NCBI RefSeq assembly: GCF_003990915.1 | Contig: NZ_BHXQ01000003.1 | Coordinates: forward strand, 558,001 to 622,000 | Length of the DNA stretch: 64,000 nucleotides | Reading direction: 5' to 3' | Source: Chryseotalea sanaruensis | Lineage (GTDB): Bacteria; Bacteroidota; Bacteroidia; Cytophagales; Cyclobacteriaceae | Part shown: positions 45,003 through 54,492 of the stretch, piece by piece | Layout of the letters: every line of letters begins with the position of its first letter | How positions within the stretch are numbered: position 1 is the stretch's first letter | Program-made: the position numbers and the translations under genes | The notes under the pieces: model-generated | What the model saw: only the letters and a program-made list of their open reading frames with translations | The model's database searches: none | Told to the model about the DNA's origin: nothing

Positions 45003-46127
45003 TTAAACGTATTGGTTCAACATCACAGGCATTACCAACATCAATATATCTTCATTCTTATCTTTTTCTACAGGCAAAATTACACCGGCCTTATTAGGTG
45101 CCGACATGGTTAATTTAATCTGATCTGTATCAATATTGTTCAACATCTCAATAATGAACTTGGCATTGAAGCCGATTTCGATGTCTTCACCTTCATGTTC
45201 GCATGACAGACGCTCATTCGCTTCGTTAGAGAAGTCCAAATCTTCAGCAGAAATTTGTAATTCACTGCCTGTAATTTTTAAACGCACCTGATGGGTGGTC
45301 TTATTGGCGTAAATAGATATACGTCTCAAAGCACTTAACAAGTCCGTACGACCAATGGTCATCTTAATGTTGTTAACACTTGGAATTACATTTTCGTAAT
45401 CAGGGTAGCGCTCGTCAATCAAGCGGCAAATCATTTTAATGTTACCGAACTTGAAATAAGCGTTTGACATGTTAAAGTCGATACTTACCGGCATGTTCTC
45501 TGATGGCAATGTTGCCTTCAATAAGTTTAAAGCCTTGCGTGGGATGATGATGGCATTACCATTATCAGAAGTGATGTCATTTCTGCGGTAGCGAACCAAA
45601 CGGTGACCGTCAGTAGCTACAAAAGTGGTGTTCTTTTCACCCAAGTTAACGTAAACACCCGTCATGGCAGGGCGTAACTCATCGTTGCTGGTAGCAAAAA
45701 TGGTATTGTTAACCGCTCGAGACATTACTTCCGAAGAAATCTCAGCTGAGAAGTCATTCGATACAGTAGGTACTTTAGGGAAATCTGTTGCGTTTTCACC
45801 TGAAAGCTTATAGCGACCATTATCAGAGATAATTTCAACGCTGTAGGTAGACTCATCAATAGAGAAGGTTACAGGCTGCTCTGGCAGGTTCTTTAATGTT
45901 TCCAAAAGAATTTTAGCAGGAACGGCAATATTGCCCTTTTCCTTAGACTCAACCTGCAACTCCGTAATCATGGAGGTCTGCAAGTCAGAAGCAGTCACCG
46001 TCAGGCTTCCTTTTTCCAATTCGAAAAGAAAATTTTCAAGGATAGGCACTACCGGGTTAGTGGTAATTACCCCGTTAATATTAGAAAGCTGCTTAAGCAG
46101 ATAAGCCGAGTTAACAATAAACTTCAT
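45003..46127 (-). CDS. dnaN: DNA polymerase III beta subunit (sliding clamp)
   Basis: A 374-residue clamp with the three tandem domains (about 1-120, 130-245, 250-374) and the canonical ending LVMPVMLNQYV, a variant of the usual VMPMR end. It tethers the replicative polymerase to DNA. Here it is not next to dnaA but downstream of the gld genes, so this window is not the classical origin region. Confidence 0.97.
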   Translation of the reverse strand: MKFIVNSAYLLKQLSNINGVITTNPVVPILENFLFELEKGSLTVTASDLQTSMITELQVESKEKGNIAVPAKILLETLKNLPEQPVTFSIDESTYSVEIISDNGRYKLSGENATDFPKVPTVSNDFSAEISSEVMSRAVNNTIFATSNDELRPAMTGVYVNLGEKNTTFVATDGHRLVRYRRNDITSDNGNAIIIPRKALNLLKATLPSENMPVSIDFNMSNAYFKFGNIKMICRLIDERYPDYENVIPSVNNIKMTIGRTDLLSALRRISIYANKTTHQVRLKITGSELQISAEDLDFSNEANERLSCEHEGEDIEIGFNAKFIIEMLNNIDTDQIKLTMSAPNKAGVILPVEKDKNEDILMLVMPVMLNQYV

Positions 46128-46203
46128 GCTGAGTTGGTTAAAGTTTTAGAGGGCGTAAAGTTAGAAAGAAATGGCAATTTTAAAACTTGCTTTTAAAAAC
46201 CCC

Positions 46204-47121
46204 TTAGGCCTTTTTTCGGAAAAATTCGCGGTTTTTTACAAGGCGAGCTAACTTGCGGTTGTCAATCCAGGCCAGGTGATTTTGTTTTACCAGACAGGCT
46301 GTTTTACCAGCCTGTACATACGGCAAAATTGAAAGAGTATAAATACGGTTTGCGATGTCGCTTACCTGAACAGTGAGAACAGGCTCAACATCCTTCAAAC
46401 TATCTATTTCTATAAACTCATCCACGGTTAATAGAGAAACTGCAAACAGGAAATCGTTGAGCTTGGTCGTATCGGTAGGCAGATTGTCGATGGCAAAGTT
46501 TTCTTCCTGCAGGCTTATTGTAAAATTATTGTCAACCTTATTCGGATACATTACAGCCAAATCCCTGACGTTCGACCAATTGAAAGGAAACACATATTTA
46601 TCCCACCATTGCTTTTCTGTTAGCTCGAAAACACCAGAAACATAGACACGGTAGCCGGGAATGTTCATTAAGTAAGCCTTACCGGTTTCATCAATAAAGT
46701 AGGCTTCAGTTTTCTTATTGTTGCCACCGGCTGTAAAGTTTTTGCGTAGCACATCACCTTCAAAAAATTTAACATTAACCCCGGTTGCTTTTACTTCTAC
46801 CGCAACAGAATCATTTCTATTTTCAGCTACTGGTCGTTTCACTTCTGCCTGCAATGCGGTTGCAAACAAAACATCAATCATATCGCGGTCAGCGGCTTCT
46901 GTTTCATTCACCATCCAACGCGTTCCGTTAAAGGATAATGTGACTTTTCCCGAAGCTGATGCTAACTCAACACGGTTAATTACTTTACTTTCAGTTACCT
47001 GAAACAGATCTTTATTTTTTACTTCGCTACTAGTTTCATTACCCAAAAAATAAATAACTGTTGTAATGGCAACTGAAACCAACAGTACGGCAAACAACAG
47101 TTTATTTCTTTTCTCTTGCAT
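46204..47121 (-). CDS. DUF4340 protein of the gld operon
   Basis: A 305-residue protein with an N-terminal membrane helix (about 7-25) and a long extracytoplasmic part. KVINRVELAS (about 44-53) and the repeats of a beta-sandwich-like pattern fit DUF4340, a family that commonly follows ABC-type GldG-like proteins. It begins 12 bases after the gldG stop, so it probably belongs to the same complex. Function not established. Confidence 0.85.
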   Translation of the reverse strand: MQEKRNKLLFAVLLVSVAITTVIYFLGNETSSEVKNKDLFQVTESKVINRVELASASGKVTLSFNGTRWMVNETEAADRDMIDVLFATALQAEVKRPVAENRNDSVAVEVKATGVNVKFFEGDVLRKNFTAGGNNKKTEAYFIDETGKAYLMNIPGYRVYVSGVFELTEKQWWDKYVFPFNWSNVRDLAVMYPNKVDNNFTISLQEENFAIDNLPTDTTKLNDFLFAVSLLTVDEFIEIDSLKDVEPVLTVQVSDIANRIYTLSILPYVQAGKTACLVKQNHLAWIDNRKLARLVKNREFFRKKA

Positions 47122-47133
47122 CTCAGTTAATGA

Positions 47134-48825
47134 TTAAAAGCTGGCAAATTTTTTCTTTCTAACAAATGCCCAGGCAATACCAAATAATACAATTAATACA
47201 ATTGGCCCTGCCACATTTAACATTTGCCAATACAATTTTTCTTGATTTACTTTCTCTTTATTCAACGGTCGTATTTTAACTTCTTTGGTTCTAGCAGTTA
47301 GCAAACCATTATCTTCTACTAACCACGACACTGCATTTACCAGTAAATCTAAATTAGCAAAAGTGTAATTAGAGAAACGGTCGAAGCCTAATGTTTGCGC
47401 TTGACCCGTACGTGGATTAACATCGTTGCATGCCAAATCCCCATCTGAAATCAAAATCATTCTGGCTGGCTTACTACTTTCAAGTATCGTTGTGCTTTCA
47501 TCAATACCTTCGGGAATAAAACGATTTTTAAATAAAGAAGGGAAAGAACCTTCCGCCAGATAAGCAATCGGTAAATAGGATTGCTGAAAATCTTGTGCCT
47601 TTAAATTATTTCTAATGTCGTTTATACTTACCCGAACGGGTGCTGTCAATGTTCTGGCATATTGCGAGCTAAATAAAATAGGCGTACGCTTTACGTTAGC
47701 TACATTAACAGTGTCGATACTGCTGACAAATCTTGTAAGCACAGCATCTATGTTACGAGTAATTTCATGTTCGGCATAGCGATTGACTAACGGAAAAAAT
47801 GGCCAATCCACTAACTGAATTTGAGGCTTGTTACCCGCCATACCTGTTACTACTGGAAATAAAGCTGCTGCACGGTCTTGTATTAAATCCAGGTTTATGC
47901 GGAAACCATATTTAAATAATTGATCATCCAAATTAAGATCATAAGGGAAAGCAAAGTAGTCATCGCGGGAAGCACTGTCTGCTGAAGCTTCCAGTTTGTC
48001 AATAAGGAACATCAGATTGCCACCCTTCATCAAGTATTGATCTAATAAAAATTTCTCCTGTTCAGTAAACCTTTGTTGAGGTTTGGCAATAATCAAAGCA
48101 TCAAAAGCATCAAGAACCTTTGTATCATTCAATAACGCTTCTTCAACATCAAATTTATCCTGCAAAGCACTGGTTAAACTGCTGATGGCTGCTCCACTAA
48201 GCTCAGCATGGCCTTTCACCAATCCAATTTGTTTGCGCTCTGTGTTACTCAACTTATAAATCGCGTTGGCTAATTCGTACTCAACTCCCTCTATAGCTTG
48301 GTTGATTACACCTTCAGAACCACCTTCTGCGCTATTGCCTTTTAGCAGATTTACTCCAGTTTCAAAACCATCATAAGAAATAAGTGCGCCAGGGAAAATG
48401 ATTTTTTCAAGTCGCTGACCATCTCTGTTGTCAATAACATTTCTGGGTTGAATACCACGGGAAGCCAGGTCTTGCATGAATTCATTACGTGCTTTTTCTC
48501 CAAGAGCAGTGCCCGGGTCGGTAAACACAAAACGCACCTTGCCATTTGAGTAGACACGAAACTCTTCCAGAATTTCTTTAATCGAACGCTGAAAGCGGGT
48601 GAAGCTTGGGTTTAAATCTCCTGCTAAAAATACTTCTATGTAAACTGGGGCTTCAAGTTTTTCAAGCAATGCTTTGGTTGGTGCTTTAATACTAAAGCGC
48701 TTCTCCTCAGTAAGATCAAGTCTTACAAAATAATAGGATGCCAATAAATTGACGAGCAACAACAGCACAAAGCCGTTGGCCAATAACAATACATCACCCA
48801 GTTGTTTACTTTTCCAATTTACCAT
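47134..48825 (-). CDS. gldG: gliding motility ABC transporter component GldG
   Basis: A 563-residue protein with membrane helices at both ends (about 10-32 and 535-556) and a large extracytoplasmic ABC_transp_aux-like domain between them. GldG is associated with GldA and GldF in gliding Bacteroidota. The start overlaps the gldF stop by seven bases. Confidence 0.93.
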   Translation of the reverse strand: MVNWKSKQLGDVLLLANGFVLLLLVNLLASYYFVRLDLTEEKRFSIKAPTKALLEKLEAPVYIEVFLAGDLNPSFTRFQRSIKEILEEFRVYSNGKVRFVFTDPGTALGEKARNEFMQDLASRGIQPRNVIDNRDGQRLEKIIFPGALISYDGFETGVNLLKGNSAEGGSEGVINQAIEGVEYELANAIYKLSNTERKQIGLVKGHAELSGAAISSLTSALQDKFDVEEALLNDTKVLDAFDALIIAKPQQRFTEQEKFLLDQYLMKGGNLMFLIDKLEASADSASRDDYFAFPYDLNLDDQLFKYGFRINLDLIQDRAAALFPVVTGMAGNKPQIQLVDWPFFPLVNRYAEHEITRNIDAVLTRFVSSIDTVNVANVKRTPILFSSQYARTLTAPVRVSINDIRNNLKAQDFQQSYLPIAYLAEGSFPSLFKNRFIPEGIDESTTILESSKPARMILISDGDLACNDVNPRTGQAQTLGFDRFSNYTFANLDLLVNAVSWLVEDNGLLTARTKEVKIRPLNKEKVNQEKLYWQMLNVAGPIVLIVLFGIAWAFVRKKKFASF

Positions 48826-49547
48826 GAACGTGAGGATAAAATGGTTTTAGTAATCAGTAACATAAAAAACGAGAGACTGATAAAATACAGAACATCACGA
48901 CTATCAATCAAGCCCCGGCTTAATGTTTCGTAATGATACAAAATACCTGCCTGCTTAATAAGCAATGAAATATTTGCAGATGAAGCGAGGGAAGCGGCAG
49001 AATGAAATCCGCTGAAAAAGATAAAACAGAGAAAAGCCGCGACTATAAAGGCAACAATCTGATTAGTTGTAACAGATGAAGCCAAAAGACCGATAGCACA
49101 AAAAACACTACTCAGTAGCAGAAGCCCTATGTAAGATCCTGTCACTGCCGAAGCATCAATATTGCCTGTTGGATTCCCCAGCGCACTAATCGAAAAATAA
49201 TAGATAACAGTTGGCATCAGGGTAATGAATACTAATGTTAACGAGGCCAGAAATTTTCCAAAAATAATTTCCCATTCGCCCAAGGGCTTTGTAAAGAGTA
49301 AATCGAGCGTGCCATTTCTCCGTTCTTCAGCAAAACAGCGCATGGTGATGGCGGGTATTAAAAAAATAAAAACATAAGGTGCTAATGAGAAAAGCGTGAG
49401 CATGTCTGCAAAACCATAATTGAGCACAGAAGTGTCAGGGAAAACCCACACCAGCAAACCCATGGCGGTTAAGAAAACAACCATTACCAGGTAAGCGATT
49501 AGTGAATTTAGGAAGGAACGGAACTCTTTAACAAATACTGATCTCAT
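48819..49547 (-). CDS. gldF: gliding motility ABC transporter permease GldF
   Basis: A 242-residue ABC-2 type permease with six predicted helices. The cytoplasmic segment MRCFAEERRNGTLDLLFTKPL (about 63-83; typically EERR.GTLELL) is diagnostic. It overlaps gldA by four bases and gldG by seven, so all are translated together. Confidence 0.93.
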   Translation of the reverse strand: MRSVFVKEFRSFLNSLIAYLVMVVFLTAMGLLVWVFPDTSVLNYGFADMLTLFSLAPYVFIFLIPAITMRCFAEERRNGTLDLLFTKPLGEWEIIFGKFLASLTLVFITLMPTVIYYFSISALGNPTGNIDASAVTGSYIGLLLLSSVFCAIGLLASSVTTNQIVAFIVAAFLCFIFFSGFHSAASLASSANISLLIKQAGILYHYETLSRGLIDSRDVLYFISLSFFMLLITKTILSSRSW

Positions 49548-50482
49548 GTTTCAATAGTCTGTTTAGTAAGTTCCTGAAAAATATGTTCAAGGTTTTGTTG
49601 CTCTTGTTTAAGGCTGAGCAATGATAAGTTTTTGTCTGCTGCTATTCTGAATAAAGCTGAGCGCACATCAACACCAGGCTCACTTTCTACTCTAAACTTA
49701 ATGGTGGCTTCAGCTGGTGCTGAAATTTTACGCACCATTTTTATTCCGGCAATAGTATTTAGTAATGCTTCCTCAACGTCACCCTCAAATTCGACTGTAT
49801 AAATATTGCCATCTTTTTTATCGAGTAAGTCCTTCAATAGCGAGTCTGTTACAATCTCTCCCTTGTTAATAATTACAACACGTTCGCACAAAGCCTCTAC
49901 TTCCTGCATAATGTGTGTTGAAAAAATTACGGTTTTGTTATGGCTTACTTCCTTGATCAGTTTTCTTATCTCTATTAATTGATTAGGATCCAGCCCCGAG
50001 GTTGGTTCATCTAATAATAAAACCTTAGGGTCGTGTAAAAGTGCTTGTGCCAAACCAACCCTTTGTCTATACCCTTTCGATAAAGTTTCTATTTTTTTGT
50101 TTTGCTCTTTTATCAATCCGCATTTTTCTACCATCTCCCCCACCTTCAGCTTCAGGTTCGCGCCTTTTAAACCATGAAGACTCCCCATAAATTGCAGGTA
50201 TTCATGCACAAACATGTCGAGATAGAGTGGGTTGTGTTCTGGCAGATAGCCAATTAACTTTTTTACCTCAAGGGGTTGTTCTGAAACCGAAAAGCCTGCA
50301 ACATGTACAGTACCTTCAGATGGCGGAATCAATCCCGTGCTAATCTTAAAAGTAGTTGACTTGCCGGCTCCATTTGGCCCTAAAAAACCCAAAATTTCCC
50401 CCTCATTCACCGAGAAGGAGATATTGTTGAGGGCGTGTTGGGCGCCATAGATTTTAGTAAGCTGATTTACTGAGAGGGACAT
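49544..50482 (-). CDS. gldA: gliding motility ABC transporter ATP-binding protein GldA
   Basis: A 312-residue ABC ATPase. Walker A GPNGAGKST at 35-43, a signature LSKGYRQR near 136, Walker B VLLLDEPTSGLDP near 157-169 and the H-loop STHIM. The last 90 residues are the accessory domain of this subclass. It leads the gldA-gldF-gldG-DUF4340 operon on the minus strand; some gliding bacteria have gldA apart from gldFG. Confidence 0.93.
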   Translation of the reverse strand: MSLSVNQLTKIYGAQHALNNISFSVNEGEILGFLGPNGAGKSTTFKISTGLIPPSEGTVHVAGFSVSEQPLEVKKLIGYLPEHNPLYLDMFVHEYLQFMGSLHGLKGANLKLKVGEMVEKCGLIKEQNKKIETLSKGYRQRVGLAQALLHDPKVLLLDEPTSGLDPNQLIEIRKLIKEVSHNKTVIFSTHIMQEVEALCERVVIINKGEIVTDSLLKDLLDKKDGNIYTVEFEGDVEEALLNTIAGIKMVRKISAPAEATIKFRVESEPGVDVRSALFRIAADKNLSLLSLKQEQQNLEHIFQELTKQTIET

Positions 50483-50497
50483 GGCTGTTTAAACGCA

Positions 50498-50505
50498 CAA
50501 AACTA
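50498..50505 (-). promoter_or_regulatory. possible -7 box of the gldA operon
   Basis: On the minus strand TAGTTTTG fits TAnnTTTG 16 bases before gldA. A second candidate, TAATTTTG, is at 50507-50514. Neither has a clear -33 box. Confidence 0.3.
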
Positions 50506-50683
50506 TCAAAATTATACTGCTATACGTAAAGATAACCATGCATCAATTTTATACAGCAACAAGTTGCAAAGATGGCGGTTTAAGGATCAAATTTTAATGC
50601 CGCCTTCAAAACTAAATCACTTCAAATTTCTGTTAAATAGTGTTAAGTGAGCCCATTATTACACTCATTTTTCATTTTTCGAT

Positions 50684-50691
50684 TACCTTCG
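50684..50691 (+). promoter_or_regulatory. possible -7 box for the thioredoxin-fold gene
   Basis: TACCTTCG differs from TAnnTTTG by one base and lies 55 bases before the start. The rest of the 263-base gap (50483-50745) shows no gene. Confidence 0.3.
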
Positions 50692-50745
50692 CACCGTATG
50701 GCCTATTTATTGCCATTAAATTAACTCGTTATTATAACCAAACTT

Positions 50746-52200
50746 ATGAAACGGTTTTTCTTTTCAGTCATTATCGCAATTTCAACTACCGTAGCCACTT
50801 TTGCTCAAGCTCCTGCCTATAAGCTCGACTTCAAAATTGATGGGCTTAACGATACCACCTTGTTGCTGGGGCATTACTACAGCGAAAGCACTTATGCCAA
50901 AGACACCGCCAAATCGGTGAATGGTGTTTTTAGCTTTGATGGCAAAAAAACACTTCCTCCGGGAGTTTACTTTATTATCAAGGGTAAAATCAAGCTATTC
51001 GAGCTTTTAATTGGTAATAATCAGCAGTTTCAGATGACAACTTCCACCAAGGATTATGTTGCCAACATGAAAGTAACTGGCGATTATGATAACCAATTGT
51101 TTTTTGAAAACATGCGCTTCAATGTTGAGAGAAATATTGAGGCTGAACCATATGTTAAGGTGATGCAAGACACCACCGCTGGTGAAGAAGCTAAGAAAAC
51201 AGCACGAGAAGCACTCACTAAAATAAACGATAAAGTAATCGCTTATCAGGACGGCATCATAGCCAAATATCCTGAATCATTTACTGCCAAGCTTTTTAAG
51301 ACCACCAAAAAGATTGATGTGCCAGAGCCGCCTAAACGAGCAGATGGCAGTATTGACTCTACCTTTCAGTTACGCTACTATAGAGATCACTACTTCGATA
51401 ATTTCGATTTAAGTGATGAAGCGTTAATCCGCTTGCCACGAAATATTTACAAAGAAAAAGTAGACGAATACCTTGACAAGTTATTTGTGCCGGAGGCAGA
51501 CACTATAACCGCGGCCATCAACAAACTTATTGCCAAGACAAAGAAGAATCAGGAGGCTTACAAATACCTGACCTGGATTTGCTTATTGAAATACCAGCAA
51601 CCTAAGTATATGGGACTTGACCAGGTGTATGTTAATCTCTTCGATAAATATTTTGCATCTGGCGAAATGAATTTTTGGGTTAATGATCAGCTTAAGAAAA
51701 ATTTAAAGGATCAAGCGGATCGTATTCGCTCCAGTGCTTTAGGTAAAAAATCAAATAACCTAATTCTTAAAGATATTAACGGCAACATGCGCTCGCTGCA
51801 CAGCATGGCCAATAAGTATACAGTGCTCTTCATCTATGATCCAGATTGCGGACATTGCAAGAAAGAAACACCCAAGCTGGTCGATTTCAAAAATACTACT
51901 AAACTCGATGTCGGTGTTTACACAGTTTCAGTCGATACTTCTATGACCAAAACACAGAAGTATGTGAAAGAAATGAAAATGGAGAAGTTTGTTAACACAT
52001 GCTTCTACTACAGTGCTGTAGGACTTTATCGCGATTTATATGATGCCGAAACAACACCTACCATTTATATACTCGATAAAGAGAAAAAAATTATAGGTAG
52101 AAAAATTCCTGCTGCAGAGGAAATTGGGCCGTTCCTAGAACGATATGAGAAGTTTCAAGAAGTAAAAGCTAAAGCTGCTTCAAGCAAAACATCTCCGTAA
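50746..52200 (+). CDS. exported TlpA-like thiol-disulfide protein (DUF4369/DUF5106 type)
   Basis: A 484-residue periplasmic protein with a signal peptide (to about residue 20). An N-terminal beta domain (25-130) follows the DUF4369 pattern, a helical middle part (about 130-330) resembles DUF5106, and a thioredoxin fold (about 340-470) has the active site YDPDCGHCKKE, a CGHC motif as in disulfide isomerases. It probably reduces or rearranges disulfides in the envelope; a fold partner is unknown. Confidence 0.88.
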   Translation: MKRFFFSVIIAISTTVATFAQAPAYKLDFKIDGLNDTTLLLGHYYSESTYAKDTAKSVNGVFSFDGKKTLPPGVYFIIKGKIKLFELLIGNNQQFQMTTSTKDYVANMKVTGDYDNQLFFENMRFNVERNIEAEPYVKVMQDTTAGEEAKKTAREALTKINDKVIAYQDGIIAKYPESFTAKLFKTTKKIDVPEPPKRADGSIDSTFQLRYYRDHYFDNFDLSDEALIRLPRNIYKEKVDEYLDKLFVPEADTITAAINKLIAKTKKNQEAYKYLTWICLLKYQQPKYMGLDQVYVNLFDKYFASGEMNFWVNDQLKKNLKDQADRIRSSALGKKSNNLILKDINGNMRSLHSMANKYTVLFIYDPDCGHCKKETPKLVDFKNTTKLDVGVYTVSVDTSMTKTQKYVKEMKMEKFVNTCFYYSAVGLYRDLYDAETTPTIYILDKEKKIIGRKIPAAEEIGPFLERYEKFQEVKAKAASSKTSP

Positions 52201-52225
52201 GGTTAATCTATACAAATTTAACATT

Positions 52226-52265
52226 AGCCCTACATAACTGTAATTCAGGTATGTAGGGCTTTTTC
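52226..52265 (+). terminator. terminator after the thioredoxin-fold gene
   Basis: AGCCCTACATA pairs exactly with TATGTAGGGCT across a 13-base loop, followed by TTTTTC. Confidence 0.8.
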
Positions 52266-52323
52266 ATTAGAATATTAGTAATCTCCTCTCCAAACACAAT
52301 TGAAGCTCAGCGGTACCCTAACA

Positions 52324-52356
52324 CCCGTTTCATCACACGAAAGTCCCGTTTCATCA
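52324..52356 (+). promoter_or_regulatory. 12-base direct repeat upstream of the orphan gene
   Basis: CCCGTTTCATCA occurs twice, at 52324-52335 and 52345-52356, with a 21-base period, that is two helical turns. It is about 75 bases before the start at 52432. Two such sites could bind a regulator as a pair; that is inferred from spacing. T-rich tracts follow. Confidence 0.35.
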
Positions 52357-52431
52357 TTTTTTTTCATTTTTTTTGGCTTTACATGCAACTATTTACCCTT
52401 CTAGGAGTATCTAAGAAGTAAATTGTTTTGT

Positions 52432-52899
52432 ATGGCATTCCTAGACACCCTATTCGCAAAGAAAAAACCTGCTTTAAAAGCACAATGTCCAATCACAAAA
52501 GAGAGCATTGACGCTGGTTATGGCTATATGCTGACCACAGCAGAAGTTATTTCTTCCAAAAAATATTGGGATATGGTAATGACAGAGCCAGAGACGATGT
52601 CCTACACTGTCTCTCATTTCAAAAATCAAAGCAGCGGCACTCATATGCGCACTATCATATTCGAGAAATACTCATCAATGGAAAAACCCTGGATGGTTTC
52701 AGATTCTTGCATGAATTTGTTTGAGGAAAGTGTAGATATGAAAGAAGCAAGAACACGTGCACAAAAATGGTGGGAAAGTCAGGGTAATTTTACTCCTGAA
52801 CAATCAGGTTCTGCAAATGAAGTGCTCGACTCATCTACATTTAAAAATTGGAAAGATTATGCCGTGCTTGAGGCCGGGCGTAGTCGTGTAATTCTATAA
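52432..52899 (+). CDS. protein of unknown function
   Basis: Read from ATG 52432 it is 155 residues, cytoplasmic, with no signal peptide. KAQCPITKESIDAGYGYML (about 18-36) has a Cys-Pro and Gly-Tyr-Gly-Tyr pattern. The middle contains hydrophobic strands, WMVSDSCMNLF holds a second Cys, and WWESQGNF sits in a helix near 103-110. It has its own terminator and a possible regulatory direct repeat. No family was recognised. Confidence 0.7.
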   Translation: MAFLDTLFAKKKPALKAQCPITKESIDAGYGYMLTTAEVISSKKYWDMVMTEPETMSYTVSHFKNQSSGTHMRTIIFEKYSSMEKPWMVSDSCMNLFEESVDMKEARTRAQKWWESQGNFTPEQSGSANEVLDSSTFKNWKDYAVLEAGRSRVIL

Positions 52900-52927
52900 G
52901 ATACCTTTCATAGGTTTAGGTTTGAAT

Positions 52928-52964
52928 GACCCTTTCTGCAGACGGTACGAAAGGGTTTTTCTTT
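52928..52964 (+). terminator. terminator after the orphan gene
   Basis: ACCCTTTC and GAAAGGGT arms around a 13-base loop, followed by TTTTTCTTTTT. Confidence 0.7.
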
Positions 52965-52992
52965 TTGATACAGGAGATAAATGATACCTTTA
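52964..52992 (+). promoter_or_regulatory. possible promoter of the DUF5690 gene
   Basis: TTTG at 52964-52967 and TACCTTTA at 52985-52992 (one mismatch to TAnnTTTG) with a 17-base spacer, 17 bases before the TTG start. Confidence 0.4.
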
Positions 52993-53008
52993 AGCAAACC
53001 TATGCAAC

Positions 53009-54289
53009 TTGAAAGCAGTTTCTCCAATTACACAATGGCTTAGTAGAACAAACGGCTTTTGGTTTTCATGCTACACCGCAATTACTGCTTTTTGCTTATA
53101 CACCTGCATTTTTGCCTTACGTAAAACTTTTGGTGTAGCAACATACGAAGATAATGTTGTCGCTGGTGTTGACTTTAAAGTGTGGATGGTCATATTCCAA
53201 CTGATAGGCTATATGCTCTCCAAGTTCATCGGCATAAAAGTCGTATCTGAACTAGGGGCACATGCACGCGCAAAGGGCATTTTAATTATGGTAAGTATTG
53301 CCGGAATTTCCTGGTTATTCTTCGCCATCACACCTACACCCTATAATTTAATTTTTCTTTTCTTCAATGGTTTACCACTCGGCATGGTGTGGGGTATGGT
53401 CTTTGGCTATTTAGAAGGTCGCAAGTTTACTGAAGTACTTGGTGCAAGCTTATCAGTCAGTTTCATTTTCTCATCAGGCTTTGCGAAAACAGTTGGTGGA
53501 TTAATTCTTCAGGCTGGCATTTCTGAATTTTGGATGCCCTTTGTATCAGTCTGTATATTCTTTATTCCATTGCTTGTATTTCTCTGGTTGCTCAATAAAA
53601 TTCCACCGCCTACAGCAGAAGACGAAGCACTTCGCACCAAGCGGGCACCTATGTCGCGACAAGAGAGAATTCGCTTTGCAATAACTTTTCTCCCCGGCCT
53701 AATCTTATTGATTCTGGCATATACCCTTCTAACGGTGTATCGCGATTTTCGAGATAATTTCTCTTCCGAAATATGGATATCACTCGGCTATGGCGACAAA
53801 CCATCCATTTTTAGTTCTACAGAAATACCTGTAACCATTGTTGTGCTTATTGTCATTGCTAGTCTAATGGTGATCAAAAACAATTACAAAGCACTTATCG
53901 TCAATCATATTATAGTTCTTATTGGTTTTATTACTGTTGGATTAAGTACTTATGCCTTTCAGGAAAAATGGATTAATGCGCCAACATGGATGGTATTGAT
54001 TGGTATGGGCTTGTACTTCGGTTACATTCAATTTAACAGTATATTTTTTGACAGGCTAATAGCAACCTTTAAATATGTAAGTACTGTTGGATTCTTAATC
54101 TACCTGGCCGATTCAATTGGCTATCTGGGAAGTGCTTCAGTACTCTTTTACAGGGAGTTTGGACAGAAACAATTAAGCTGGCTTGAATTTTTTATGGCAG
54201 GCGGCTATTTCGTTTCGGTTGCGGGCAGCTTACTTATCATCCTGTCACTTTTCTATTTCAGAAACAAGTTTAAAAGTCTTCAAACTTGA
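53009..54289 (+). CDS. DUF5690 family MFS-like membrane protein
   Basis: A 426-residue membrane protein of about 12 helices with the general layout of a major facilitator. FALRKTFGVATYED (about 35-48) and GLPLGMVWGMVFGYLEGRK (about 120-138) are family features. Start TTG 53009. Substrate unknown. Confidence 0.88.
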   Translation: MKAVSPITQWLSRTNGFWFSCYTAITAFCLYTCIFALRKTFGVATYEDNVVAGVDFKVWMVIFQLIGYMLSKFIGIKVVSELGAHARAKGILIMVSIAGISWLFFAITPTPYNLIFLFFNGLPLGMVWGMVFGYLEGRKFTEVLGASLSVSFIFSSGFAKTVGGLILQAGISEFWMPFVSVCIFFIPLLVFLWLLNKIPPPTAEDEALRTKRAPMSRQERIRFAITFLPGLILLILAYTLLTVYRDFRDNFSSEIWISLGYGDKPSIFSSTEIPVTIVVLIVIASLMVIKNNYKALIVNHIIVLIGFITVGLSTYAFQEKWINAPTWMVLIGMGLYFGYIQFNSIFFDRLIATFKYVSTVGFLIYLADSIGYLGSASVLFYREFGQKQLSWLEFFMAGGYFVSVAGSLLIILSLFYFRNKFKSLQT

Positions 54290-54492
54290 GTTTGTTAGAC
54301 CTCAATCTAAGCTAGAGCCAATAAGCACACCATTTGGACTAAATTTTAATGCCTTAAAAGTAAGGTATAGATAACTTTATAGATAAGTTGGTAACCGTAT
54401 AAAAAAAAAGCAGCAGCGCTGATTTCACCAACCAGTTATCAATCAGCTTTAACTAAAAAGAGTATGCCAGAAACTCATTCTCAACAGTAATT

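Noticed and set aside
52357-52375. Two T8 tracts as phase-variable homopolymers
   Set aside because: They lie outside any coding region and not within a clear promoter spacer, so slippage has no obvious effect.
54281-54294. CAAACT-TG-AGTTTG hairpin at the DUF5690 stop
   Set aside because: Loop of two bases and no T tail; not convincing as a terminator.
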